Part shown: positions 35,186 to 46,142 of the stretch, piece by piece | Layout of the letters: each line of letters opens with the position of its first letter | How positions within the stretch are numbered: position 1 is the stretch's first letter | Assembly (NCBI RefSeq): GCF_032854445.1 | Contig: NC_088302.1 | Coordinates: forward strand, 12,269,338 to 12,333,337 | Direction: 5' to 3' | DNA length: 64,000 nt | Source of the DNA: Liolophura sinensis | Lineage: Eukaryota > Mollusca > Polyplacophora > Chitonida > Chitonidae | Notes under the pieces: model-generated | Databases searched by the model: none | Told to the model about the DNA's origin: nothing | Seen by the model: only the letters and a program-made list of their open reading frames with translations | Program-made: the position numbers and the translations under genes

Positions 35186-37690
35186 GTATTTGGAAATCGG
35201 CTGTTGTAGAAAACACTTATAGAAAGTGTTTCACTTGCCTGAGACAGGAACATTACATTTCTTTTAATTTAAAGTACATTTTGTATGTAATGCTGTATGT
35301 CGTACCTTTCTGTTGTTGTGTTATTTAGTGCTTCATACCAGTTCTGAAACTTTTTTTCAACACTCTGCCGGCTTTCTCTTTTTACATGAGGTCAGTAAAA
35401 TTCTTGTCCAAATTTTAAAAGCGGTAGATCAGCACTTTCACTTTACACATGTACAAAAGCTGCCTGGATCCCAGAAACTCTAAATTTAGCCACTGGTATT
35501 AATCACTGAGCATTTGTGGATTGTTTATGTAGACCTTTTCAGACGGAGTCTGGAAGGAAACTTTTTGCAGGCTTTGGGCATTGGTGAAGATAACTCTGTG
35601 TAGGATACACATTGGCATGCCTACCAGTGGTTTGCTTGTGTTGTGCAACTTGATCGTGTAACATTGAGAAAATGTTCTAGTTGACAGGTACAATACTCAG
35701 TGTTATTGAGTATTTCAGCGAGTGTTTGTACCTTTTAGTCTGGTTGTTTCTGTAAATAGCTGTAATGCTTTTGTTGTTATTTTTTATTTTAGCTGGTAAT
35801 GTTTATAGAATAACATGAGTAATGGCAGTATGTTTTTTTTTTATGCTTTTCCCTCGTAATGACCCGGTGCATTTATACCTCAAGTTTTGTTTACTTTTTT
35901 TTTTGCATGCTGTACAGATTATTTAGGTGTGATGGAATAATTCTTCATTGAACATAAAATGCAGGCAGAAAAAATATGGATTATTTCTCCAACTATAAGC
36001 ATTATTTGGTTATGCTAAGTATAATTTTCAGGATGACAACATGTAATGACATAGAGTTCTTATCCTCCTCGTCAGTAATGTACAATGAACTATGAATATA
36101 ATTGTTATGAATGTAATCTTTTCCATTATGCTAGGTTTGTTTTTAATGACAAAATCAGTTTTAGCGCACTGTTAAACTGAGTTTTGTCAGGCATAGATGG
36201 TCAAGATGGAGATTTTTGCACTAGAACGATTTTGTTAGATGTTTGTAAGAAGGAAAACGTTTTTTTTTGTGTCCAGCCCATTATAAATTCAGCTTCACTG
36301 CCATCCAGAAGTTAGAACAGCATGATTGACATGTTACTGGTCTTTTATGAACAATAGGGGAGATTCGAGTTCGTACTCTTTTATCGATGAAGGTAGAACA
36401 AGTCCAGCTGTATGATGTGACGTGTCAAAATGTTAGGCAACTATTTTTGATCACATTCACTATTACATGCACATCAGGAAAAAGTGTCATAAAAAGTAAT
36501 TTAGAGTAGACGAATGATGGAGAAAAGTGAGAATCTGAACGTTTGTGAACTTAAGAAGTTCGTAATAGAAAGAGGTGTCATTTGTGCCTCTGGAATAGGG
36601 TGAGACAGGTGATCAGTAAATTAATGTCATCGAAGGTTGCCTAACATTTTTCACACGTCACACCACAGTAGAATCGTTTTTACTTTTGAGGACAAAAGAG
36701 TTCCAATTCGAAACTCCCCAATTACAGTGGATTTACGGTTCTACATGTTGCTATTCCTAATTTGTAAACAGGTGGTCTAGAAATGGAAAATAATAGCCTG
36801 GCAAGATTAGCTTTCTGATACATGCTTACATCACTTTAGGGCTGAGGGGTTCTATTCTGTTCCCATGTCAGTACACATTTAGCTCTTTCTACAGGTTATG
36901 TCTGAAGTTGTTGGCATTGACTCATCAGGAGGTACGATTACTTTTTTCTATTTGTCTAATTTGATTCATTTATAGAACTCTTTAAATACTTGTAAGTAAT
37001 AAGTACAATAGTGTACCAAAGTACAAAGCGGAAGGTAAATAAATATCAGGACTGGGGTGGTTTAATGACTCATGAGCTGTATTTATTTAGTCTTTCATTT
37101 TGAACTATCAACATAAATTCCGAAAAAATTGCCCGTTTGGAAGCTTTTCAAAACTTGCCAGGGTGCCACTTTGTTATATTCACCCAGATCAGACGGATGC
37201 CAAAAATGTAAGTATACGTTGACCTTGTTAAAAGTAAGTCTCCTTGTAATTGTAATCCTTCAACATTTTCGATTACGATTTTGGATGTGAAGTGAAAGTT
37301 TGGTCAGATGGCTACTTCGACGTCTTTACGAGTGGTATATCTAAAATGCTGCTATGGCTATGAGCGCCAGGCAGGATATACAGGCGAAAACGTGTTTACA
37401 GTAGTAAATAGTCCTGTTACAAAATCCTGCCGGTAGTTACTAGCTCTGTTACATGCCGAATGTCGCAGTTTTTCTTACCTGTACGTGTACTGAATAAATT
37501 TTGTAATAAAACTGATGAAAACGAGTAGATGTTTGAGTTCACAATTGTATGTAAAGCATCATTGGCTACTCTACTCTACGTCCACTAATGCATTAACCTT
37601 ACGCCATCAAATTCTACATTCCACCAGCTGTTACTGTTCGTGAGGTTTTGGTGACAGCATGGAGATGTAATATAAACCACAGCTATACCT
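35186..37690. other. Gene-free spacer
   Basis: AT-rich DNA with no domain-bearing frame and no recognised repeat. It may contain extended 3' UTR of the gene on its left. Confidence 0.6.
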
Positions 37691-37699
37691 GAAGTATCG

Positions 37700-37810
37700 A
37701 TCGCCGTCCCGACCTCAACCGAGTCGGCTGGATTCGAACAGGTGCTTAAGGCAGTCTAATGCTCGTAAGGATACAAGATAGCCCTCGAACATGCGCCCGG
37801 CTAGCACTAA
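37700..37810 (-). repeat. tRNA-like SINE head (minus strand)
   Basis: GGATTCGAAC at about 37732 is the exact complement of a consensus B box (GTTCGAATCC). CCTTAAGCACC upstream of it on the minus strand resembles an anticodon arm. A similar GGATTCGAAC lies at about 41351. A degenerate tRNA pseudogene or SINE head fits both. Confidence 0.5.
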
Positions 37811-37904
37811 TAAAACCCCACTGAAGTTTGGGCACAAGAAATTTGTATTCAGTATACTGTATTAGATGTCTCCAGCATGGCACTTAAGGGAGGCATGACC
37901 ATAA

Positions 37905-38000
37905 ATAGTTATTTATTTATTTATTTGATTGATGTTTTACCCAATACTGAAGAAGATTTCGCTTCTACCCAGCACTATGGGAGAAAATGCACTAAGACAA
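37905..38000 (-). repeat. SINE 3' fragment (reverse)
   Basis: TTATTTATTTATTTGATTGA then TGTTTTACCCAATACTGAAG, ending in the CACTATGGGAGAAAA block. Confidence 0.75.
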
Positions 38001-38395
38001 CATTATCGCACAGCCCAGCTATTAGAAGGCGGCGTACTTTTGCCACAATTTGCATGAAAGTTCACGATGTGTGATGAGATACTGGGGTAAACATTTTCTT
38101 ACGTAATGGGACTAGGGTCCAAACCAGAATAACCATAGCTCTATTGTGATTCGAGAACCATGTTACCACTATGCCATCAAATCTCCAAATTCTTTCGGCG
38201 GGAAAAGTTCGATGGGAAAGACCCATGGGAAAATCATACAAACTCGTCTACTTCAGTTAAAGATCTGTATTACATACTCCGTTTGATCCAACAAGTGTAG
38301 AATAGAGGAGATATTTTAAAAGCTCTTTCAACGTCGGTTCTGATCATTTGTCTGTCGTAAAGCAGGTGCTTATTTTTCCACAGAACTATTAGAAA

Positions 38396-38461
38396 ATGGC
38401 TAGAACGTCAGAACCGTTGTGTCTTTTGCTCTTAGTTGCTGTTATTGTGATCTCCATTAAA
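38396..38461 (+). CDS. Orphan signal-peptide exon (copy 1 of the Cys-rich peptide cluster)
   Basis: ATG at 38396 gives MARTSEPLCLLLLVAVIVIS then IK, ending at a GTATGT donor in phase 0. It closely matches the exon at 42081 (MARTSGRLCLLL), and the introns also begin alike. A 19-bp block (GACTTCGATACCGTAGTCA) is shared by the two introns at 38633 and 42236. It encodes a hydrophobic secretion signal. No mature-domain exon follows before 42081, so it is either an alternative first exon spliced to 44485 in the same phase, or the remnant of a lost paralogue. Confidence 0.6.
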
Positions 38462-38479
38462 GTATGTCTTTTTCCTTCA

Positions 38480-38600
38480 ATTTATTCATTTATTTGATTG
38501 TTGTTTTTAACACAATACTCAAGAATTTTTCACTGATAGGAGGGCTGTCAGGTTTTCGGATGGATGAAGCCCAAGTAGGCCTACCCGACACGTCTGTAGA
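38480..38600 (-). repeat. SINE 3' fragment (reverse) in the intron after the orphan exon
   Basis: TTATTCATTTATTTGATTG and AATACTCAAGAATTTTTCAC blocks, strongly diverged beyond. Confidence 0.65.
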
Positions 38601-38661
38601 AGTAACGTTGACTGCCATTAGTGACCTTGCCTGACTTCGATACCGTAGTCATGATGTTGGA

Positions 38662-39659
38662 CATAAAACGTTATCTGACTTCTTAATGTCAGTGTGAATT
38701 TGACGCTCTGTGTCATAGGCCTGGTCTCTTTGCATGGTTTTAATGCTGTTGTTAAGAAAGTACGTCAGATGCAAGGAAGGATCGCTCCCTGACGTCACCC
38801 AAGCACTAAACTGTCCCCACACTCCTGACGTGCGACCTGACGTCACAGCAGCCAGACGATAGCGAAGCGAGAGTTACGAACGCAGTGAAGAAGAGCCAGT
38901 TTCGCTGCGTAAAACTTGTTTTGAGAGTACGGAGATCCAATCTTCAGTTGAAGTGGCATACATTTTCTTTGCTAATTGACGCACAAAATTTGGGATACTT
39001 TGATACATGTGCATATAGTGTTGCTTGATCATTATTGGGCGCGACGTAACCAGACGGGCACTTGCAAATCAGGTCAAACAATAACACAGGACGCAGTCAC
39101 AGACTGCACTCATATAAGGCATTTATCTGATATAAATGTAAACAAAGCATCTACTGAAGTGTACCCTATAAATATTTCTTTAGGTCTCATTAGTTAGATT
39201 GACCATTGATCTTGTTATTTCTTTGATAACTGTGGAAAATAAAAGCCTTCGTAATCGCCGTTGTAAATCATGACGTCACTTTATGCTCATGAATATAAAT
39301 GAGTTGATCTATTCCATGTTTGTTGATCAATGATTTCATGTATTTTGCTGTGGAAAAATATGCTGCACTGAATTTATGAGAAATCTGTAGACCTGGGTTA
39401 GCATGTTTACAAAGTTGAAATGGCATAAGTAGTCTTATATTGTATTCTTTTATATTATGTAAGAGAAAACGGTACATATTTGTAATTTTACTTACCAAAC
39501 GTTACCGATGTTATTTGTTTTAATGTGTTTGTATTAAGATTGTGTAGTACAGTGACATAATGTTTATTTCATCAGTTTGATCATGTTTGGTACGATCATT
39601 AGTGCTATTTTAATTCTTTCTGTTTTTACAGAACGCACGCGTATTCAAGAGAATACAAT
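38662..39659. other. Gene-free spacer
   Basis: No recognisable coding exon. An acceptor-like TGTTTTTACAG at 39621-39631 is followed by a phase-0 stop after 17 codons and no cysteine pattern, so it is not the missing mature exon. Confidence 0.6.
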
Positions 39660-39935
39660 GTTTTGTTAAATTATCTGTAACCTGATACTTTTCTTCGTTA
39701 AAATAAACGTTCTCTCCGACAGAAAAAATAGCCATTTTGTTTCTTTGTTTATATTTGTCGTCTGCTTTCAATGTAAACAACAACCTCAATCCACCCACAG
39801 AACTACAATAGACCCGTCCAGAAGTCTAACGCTTCTGTCTCGTGATGTGGGGTACCTAACGACTCAGATAATGTGCAGTTGACATAGAGCCAAGCACTGC
39901 GTTGTATGTAATAAAAAGGAATCGAAGGGTAATAG
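39660..39935 (-). repeat. Dispersed repeat copy: DIRS-like RNase H fragment
   Basis: About 276 bp nearly identical to 58618-58893 (a 4-bp indel and scattered substitutions). On the minus strand it encodes DDKYKQRNKMAIFSVG and YFNEEKYQVTDNL, preceded by an SRDRSVRLL stretch. The partner copy continues into DIRS-type RNase H coding sequence, so this is a detached piece of that element. Confidence 0.75.
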
Positions 39936-40379
39936 AATACTCTGCATTTGACCTACCTGCATAATCGCGCTTAAGCCACGGGGCTAGGGTGTGTGTAATT
40001 TGCTACTGTTTAAGCATTTACATGAACAATTAGAATAAAACCCTAACTGAGGTAAATTAATCAGATGCCGTATTTCACCGGTTACGTGTGACCATTTTGC
40101 AGATACCAGAGTGTAGTCGCTACTCTGCGCTGTGCGTCTTTAACGATATAGGACTATCTATCCACTTTTCTCTTCGTTTGTTACTTCAGTATGGCTGACA
40201 CAGTTGCAGTCAAAGCGCCACTGAGATACCTTTAAACAGTATGTGTACTCTACCTGGAAATTATTCGCTGGTAAGAAGATTGAAATTTGATTGATCACAG
40301 ACACATAACAGATGTTTAAAGTTTTAGCAATGGGCCCTGTGTTTATGGAACACATATAGAACAACCCTTCATGACACAG

Positions 40380-40476
40380 TGGTATACTAATGTCGGACGG
40401 TTAAGTGGTATACGAATGTCGGACGGTTAAGTGGTATACGAATGTCGGACGGTTAAGTGGTATACGAATGTCGGAC
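40380..40476 (+). repeat. Minisatellite, about 3.7 x 26 bp
   Basis: Units TGGTATACGAATGTCGGACG plus GTTAAG, nearly perfect. The core GGTATACGAATGTCGGAC also occurs (reverse complement) in the dispersed repeat at 63836-63984. Confidence 0.93.
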
Positions 40477-42080
40477 TAGGTGAGTGGATTTAACCTGGGT
40501 TTAAGACAGACTTAATCCTCTTAATCCCATGCAGATTTAACTAACACTGGCCTATTGAACTGACCCATTTTCGTTGATTTAACAGGTCGAAAAGGCTCTC
40601 GTCCACTTATGTTTAGATACCTGCCTGTAAAGACCCGCTTCCTAGGTTAAGAAACGTTCCACAAGCTAAACAGCTTATAGCTTGTGGCATGAAAAAAAAA
40701 ATTAAGTATTGTTATATGTTATGAATTACACAGATGAAAACCGTCAGTTCCGCAAAACCATTTTTTTGTCGCCTTAATCATCAGGAAAATGAATGACTTT
40801 TGAAAAATGGTTTAAAATGTAACACAAAATAGTTTACCTTCAAAAGATGACGATATCGCCAGCTGGGTTCCGGTCAGTTTACTTTCACGTGGTTTCCGAT
40901 TTTGCGGTTTCATGCTGTACATAGTTATAAAGTCAAAAGGGTCACATTTAAGAGGATAAGGTAACGAGTTTGTGGTTCCTCAAGAAAACTGGCAGTTAAT
41001 CCATCCTGAATTTCACATCAATTCAGCGAGTCTGTTGAAAGAATATGACCTTTTTGATGACCTCAGCAAGTTTTAGTTCATTCCCGATTAAGCTTACTAG
41101 AGTGATGAAATTCTGATATATATTCAATTCACTTAACGTGGATAGTTTGAGTGAGTATAGGTTTGGCGTTACTAGCCAGTTTCGCTCTGCAACTTGCTTT
41201 GTAGAACGCCAGGATAACAGTTTTCAGATGGATCGGGATTAAACGGTAAATATCACAAATTATTAAAAAATTGACCTCAGCTTACTTGAAATAGGTAGGA
41301 CTTTGAACGAACAAGTCCGTATTGCGTCACAAAGAAAGGCAGCGAGAGCTGGATTCGAACACATGCTTAGTCTTGCGCACACAAACAACAATATTGTTTT
41401 TAGATCCCGGTGTCGAGTGATCATCAATATTGGTTATCTATGGAAGAGCGTTGTGGTGATCGCTCCGTCGTTTCCCTTGATCTGTACTTGAACAGGAGAG
41501 AGATCGTGTTTTTGTTTCGTTTTTTTTAAATCGGCGAGCCTGTCTGCGTTTGAAAAATATGGGTGGTTTCCGTAAAACTGGCGAATCTGTGGAGCGCCAA
41601 CGCACCACAGCGACATTTTGCACAGCTGGCGACAGCTGGTCTAGAGCACACGACCTCGAAGGACCTGATAAACACTTCGAGCCAGCGGAATAATGATCTA
41701 TTCACTGCCGCTTTACCTCCCATGTACCCTCTTCAAACGATTGTGTACAATTTTGTACATCCACACTGACTTGTGTATCAGCAGTGCACATATGTATACA
41801 CAAGTCGATGTGGATGTGTTGCATAACACAAAAAATAATATGGATGTGCACTTTTTCCACAACACTGTTTCACTGGCACACAGTGCGTTTTAGAGATTAC
41901 AGTAGCTTGGACGTCGAATTGAGGCCATATTTCAAAAGCTCTGGGGACACTCGAAGCAGATAAGAAAAGTTCACGGGCTTTGTAATATATTTGATAAAAG
42001 AACATATTTCTAACATCGAGGACTGTGATATCGGTCTGTTCTAGAAGCAAGTTCATTCTTCTACCGACGGCTGTAAGAGA
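40477..42080. other. Gene-free spacer, presumed 5' flank of the second copy
   Basis: No recognisable exon. It contains another B-box-like GGATTCGAAC (about 41351, minus strand). No clear TATA box could be assigned for the exon at 42081. Confidence 0.5.
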
Positions 42081-42146
42081 ATGGCTAGAACATCGGGGCG
42101 GTTATGCCTTTTGCTGTCACTTGCGGTTGCTGTGACCCTCATTAAG
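42081..42146 (+). CDS. Signal-peptide exon, copy 2
   Basis: ATG at 42081 to a GTATGC donor at 42147. The 22 residues are hydrophobic after MARTSGR. It is near-identical in layout to the exon at 38396. Confidence 0.75.
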
Positions 42147-44811
42147 GTATGCTATTTCCTTTGATCTCCTGTCAGGTATATTACAAAGAATATCAAGCAC
42201 ATCAGTTACTACCTTAATATATAGTCCGTTCTACAGACTTCGATACCGTAGTCAAATTGTCGAAGAGTTGACGGGGTTTAATCAGCACGACGAAGTTGAG
42301 GGAATCAAGCTATAATCGTGATCCAATTTAGTATTACAGTTAAAATGTTCGTTCTCTTGACAAATTTCAACATATAGCATTCGTCAAAAGACGATGGATA
42401 GCCATGAAATTAATGGTTTAACCAACAAACGTTTTTCTTTGATCTATAGGTTACTGAATGCACCTATATGCTAGCCAAACAAACAGTCATTATAGGCCCT
42501 ATATAGATTGTAGGCATAACCTGTTCAGGAAGAATAAGATTTGCTTATTTAATTATTTTGGCGTCCTCAAGAATATTTCACTTACACGATGGCGGCCAGC
42601 ACCATGATCCAGCATACGCAGGTAGCTGTCCGACCCAAATACGTCAGAAGAGATGAATAAGAAGATTATAAACCATGTTAAATAAGATTTGAATCGTCAT
42701 AGTTCCTTGTCAACATATTGATGGTCCAATATTGTAAAATTCTCCTTATAGAACGCTCAGCTTAAATACGTTTTATGTACTTCATCGGTTCAATTACTGT
42801 CGGAACGCGAACCGTGAACACACGTGATTAATGTGTTTCATTTTTAAGGTGTCGGTTCAGTCACCGTCTTGGACAAGGAATTGTCAAGATTCTCCTGTTT
42901 GTTTAATTGTGTTCTATCGTGTGGTTTGTCATGGAGGTCCTGAAGACCGCACGCTTTCCAGCAATATGTCAAACATTAGAAAGTTCGCCAGTATTTTACC
43001 AAGGGACGGTGGTTTATTTCCTGCACTGGTTTTCTCCAGTCAGGAAAATGGCCACCATCATATGAGTGACCATTTGGTGAGCGTGATGTCAAATAGTAGT
43101 CAAATACATGAAATGAATTCAATTGTAGAACTTGCTTTAGTAATAGTTTTGTAAAAAAAATGACCGAAGGACCGGCCCCGATAGCACAGTTGGTAGAGCG
43201 TCCGCTTCGGGAGCGGTAGATCCAGGATCAATCCGAATCACACCTAAGACTTTAAAAGAGGAAGCTGTAACTTCCTCGCTTCGAGGGATACGGGCTGACC
43301 CGAATAAGTATAAGGGGCGACTTACTTGTCTTCGGTAAGTCATCTCAATGAAGCAGCACTAGATAAAAAAAAAAAGCGGTGGAAATCCGTCAGGCACGGT
43401 ACGTTACACACACCCTAAGGATTCTTTCGTCGTCATATGACTGAAAAATTGTAGAGCACGACGTTAAACCCCAAGCACTCACTCGCTCGTATACCTCAAA
43501 AGCGAGAAGCCCCGTGTTTAATCCCAAGTGTGGTTATACATAATGGATTTTATATCGGCAACTTGGTACTTCACAACGTCACAACTGAAGCCAGTGTCTG
43601 GTGTAGCTGAATTGGGCGTAACGTCTGGTTTTGCAAGATGATTTAGCGAGGAAACACTTTACATATTGGCAGCGGGCACCACATCAAACAAAACATGTCC
43701 CCGGCTTTCCCAAAGACATACTAGGCGGATTTTATCGCTTGTAGCGGCGAACTTAATAGCCTGCAAAACACGCTGACAGCATAACCGCATGTGTATGGAA
43801 GCCGGATGAGGACATCTCGCCCCAGCACGAGGGCGGTGCAAATCGCGCGCAAATGGTACCGCTTCCGCGCGGGACACGTGGGCGAGATGTCCTTATCCGG
43901 CTTCCATAGTTGTAGACAGATTTTTCCGTTGGTATGCTCTGTGGGTTATGTCATCTGACGTAGTTAATTTATGTGACAGACACAAAAGGTCACAGATCAA
44001 CTCAATTCCGTGGACACTACACGGATGGAGTGAAATCGGCGGCGTATTTCTTCTCTAGTATCTGTCATGTTTGATACAAGCGAAATTCGGAGCGGACAAG
44101 ATCGCAGGTGATCACACAGACACGCTAGACGGAGTTTTAGAAATTCTTAGAAATTTTTAGAAATATCCTTGTACGAGAGAAAAATCCGTGTAGTTTGTCC
44201 CCGGTTTAAGACCGCACAACAATAATTCTTGATTTAATAAACAAAACGGCACTCATCGGCTTGTATATATGCCGTTCTGGGAATGATTGAGATACATCCT
44301 GCTTGAAAGGATAAGAACAATAGCAGGTAGACCAATACTAAGCATAATTGTATGTTAGGTTGTTAAAAAAAATGACTGCACTGCTTCAGTCTTGGATTCC
44401 ATGAAATTGCTCTTCGACGTAAAACACAGGTTCCGTAAAAATGTCATTCATCGCTTACCAGCTAAATTCGATGTTTTGCTACAGGCTGAAGAAGTTTGGG
44501 TTCCAAGTGCGTTCAACCACTGCAGGACCAACAATGACTGCACCGACCCTCAGAAAAGGTGTTGCAGCATAACCCCAATCATTGTCAAGCGGAAAGTGGG
44601 AATCTTTCGCTTTCCGATGTATGCCCACACGTGCGCAAAATACCACACTCTGGACTCCGCTTTGTGTTCTCTGCGACATCAGTATAACGTGTCTGCCCCA
44701 TACTACTTGGGTCAGTGCCCGTGTGGGCCCGGGCTAAGGTGCACGCCAACGACAGAGCTGGATCCGAAGATTTACCCCAGGGAGAGATTCGGCAAATGTA
44801 CACGTGCTTAA
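42081..44811 (+). CDS. Secreted ten-cysteine peptide, prokineticin/astakine/Dkk-like (copy 2)
   Basis: Two exons, 42081-42146 (signal peptide, 22 codons) and 44485-44811 (108 codons plus stop), join at phase 0 into a 130-residue precursor. The signal exon reads MARTSGRLCLLLSLAVAVTL. The mature part has ten Cys spaced C5C6CC22C10C16C1C5C18C, with HCRTNNDC, KRCCSITP and QCPCGPGLRC as hallmarks. This C..DC..CC..C..C..CxC..LxC frame is that of prokineticins, astakines and the second Dickkopf domain, which share the colipase fold. No AVITGA start is present, so astakine-like is more apt than vertebrate prokineticin. One N-glycosylation site (NVS) is conserved with copy 3. A secreted cytokine-like role, for example on haemocytes, is inference. 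Confidence 0.78.
42546..42635 (-). repeat. SINE 3' fragment (reverse)
   Basis: TCAAGAATATTTCACTTACA then CGATGGCGGCCAGCACCATG, cut after about 90 bp. Confidence 0.75.
43168..43495 (+). repeat. Composite tRNA-SINE, second family
   Basis: The head GGCCCCGATAGCACAGTTGG has an A-box-like TAGCACAGTTGG. An anticodon-arm-like CCGC-TTCGGGA-GCGG would place CGG as anticodon (tRNA-Pro-like), followed by a weak B box GGATCAATCC. The body leads to the tail GTCGTCATATGACTGAAAAA, ACGACGTTAAACCCC and CACTCACTCG. It is a SINE rather than a functional tRNA gene: the arms do not close and the T-loop is degenerate. Confidence 0.75.
43794..43908. repeat. Near-perfect 29-bp inverted repeat with GC-rich 57-bp loop
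   Basis: The left arm 43794-43822 starts TATGGAAGCCGGATGAGGAC and the right arm 43880-43908 is its reverse complement with one mismatch (G versus A in the arm). The loop is rich in CGCG and holds a smaller self-complementary part (CGCGCGC with GCGCGG). It could be a foldback or MITE-like insertion. No clear target duplication was seen at the arm borders. Confidence 0.88.
44485..44811 (+). CDS. Mature-domain exon, copy 2
   Basis: The acceptor TTTTGCTACAG ends at 44484. The exon encodes AEEVWVPSAFNHCRTNNDC and continues to RERFGKCTRA, then TAA. It contains a dibasic VKRKVG in the long loop between the CC pair and the fifth cysteine. Confidence 0.82.
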   Translation, partial: AEEVWVPSAFNHCRTNNDCTDPQKRCCSITPIIVKRKVGIFRFPMYAHTCAKYHTLDSALCSLRHQYNVSAPYYLGQCPCGPGLRCTPTTELDPKIYPRERFGKCTRA

Positions 44812-46085
44812 TTCGTGGATTAAATCAAGTATTTAAAGCGGTAGCTCTGCAGTAAAGCTCTTCTCCTTTTATGGTGTGTGGTTTTCCCAACATGATTTAT
44901 CAGTAAACGTAACCATTCCATGTCATCTCGCTGTTCTGTTTCGTCATCGCTGAAACTATAAAATCCACATTGCATTAAAAGATGGTCTTTGTGCAATCAA
45001 TGTAGTATTCTATATACAAGAATTGGACATGGACACGACGACGTGTACAGCCGAAAAATAACGTCGGAAAAGGAAGTATTGTGATAGGCTGTAGGCAATA
45101 CAAAGTGACCAGGCCTTCCTTTCAAACATTTAAATTGAGTTTTCTCCCATTGTATTTAAATAACAACAACAGAACTTACATGCTGTTCACATGTTCACGT
45201 TGGTTTCTCGTTCCGCTGGCTAAATCTAATAAAGCATTATACTCTCACAGGAAATCGGTCCAAATTTGACCAATCAGATGGCAGTCTGGAATACACCTCT
45301 CGATCGTTCGACTGTTGCTTTAAGTCAGAAAGTTTGTCAGTTACCAAGCAAAGGGCGGTGGCTCACTTTGGGCTGTCCGATTTTCTACACACATAAACTT
45401 GACCACTGTCATATAAACGAAGAAGTCCTGGGCGTGTCTTAAACTTCTACCCAGTAACCAATAAAATGAATAACAGTAAGACAGTCTTTGTCTGTTGTTC
45501 AACCAGCCAATTAGTAGCACCGATAAGCGGTTTAACCAAATATTGTCAAACAGATACTGATGTTTGCAGTGATTAGCCAGTAACATGTCAAATCAGAATG
45601 CCTGATGAAACAAAATATCAGATCGAGGTCTGTTAAAATGCAGCCCAGTGAAAATTTCAAATATTCAGTATACATTATTAAAAGTTAAATTAGATTTAAA
45701 TACTACTACTGGAGGGACAAAAGCATTTTGGGGAAACTTTTGCGTGTTTAGAGTGATAGTTACATTTAATTTAATGCATATGAAATTAAGATTCGCCGTT
45801 AAATTCAGAATCGCGCGGAGGAGGGATCAGGTACGGTAATATTCAGTATATATTAAGTTCACATGTATGTAAGAAAGCGACAGATTCCCTACGAAGTAGA
45901 ATTTCTCACTTTTGACGACAAAGAAAAAATGTGGCCCATTTGCTTTTTAAAGCATAGCTGATAACTGAACTTAACGTGAACACATTATCACCATATTATC
46001 ACCCAGAACTTTCGTCGTTAACAATGATATATCTGACCTGAATCTCGCCAGGTGTTAAAGTTCCCACACACCTGACTGTCTAAAA
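44812..46085. other. 3' flank of copy 2 and spacer
   Basis: Includes a candidate AATAAA at 45228-45233. A badly diverged SINE-like stretch lies at 45341-45430. No other coding signal. Confidence 0.5.
45228..45233 (+). terminator. Candidate polyadenylation signal AATAAA
   Basis: First canonical AATAAA after the copy 2 stop, 417 bp downstream. An ATTAAA variant lies nearer, at about 44975. Confidence 0.35.
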
Positions 46086-46142
46086 ATGGATGAAACGTCA
46101 AAACTCTTGCCACCTATCCTTCTGCTTGCCATTGTCTTCTTC
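46086..46142 (+). CDS. Putative signal-peptide exon, copy 3 (donor uncertain)
   Basis: Nineteen codons ending before GTCAAG, one of three phase-0 donor options. The open frame runs on to 46334 through a poly-C run (46244-46260) that would encode prolines. Confidence 0.5.

Larger units (their letters stand above)
42147..44484 (+). other. Intron of copy 2 (phase 0), 2.3 kb
   Basis: GTATGC to TTTTGCTACAG. It contains a reverse SINE fragment, a composite tRNA-SINE and a long inverted repeat, each listed separately. Confidence 0.7.

Noticed and set aside
39632-39685. Possible missing mature exon for the orphan signal exon at 38396
   Set aside because: After the acceptor-like TGTTTTTACAG the phase-0 frame stops after 17 codons and lacks the cysteine pattern. 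The segment belongs to the dispersed DIRS-related repeat.
43168-43240. Possible tRNA-Pro gene
   Set aside because: Acceptor stem does not close and the T-arm is degenerate; a SINE body and tail follow.
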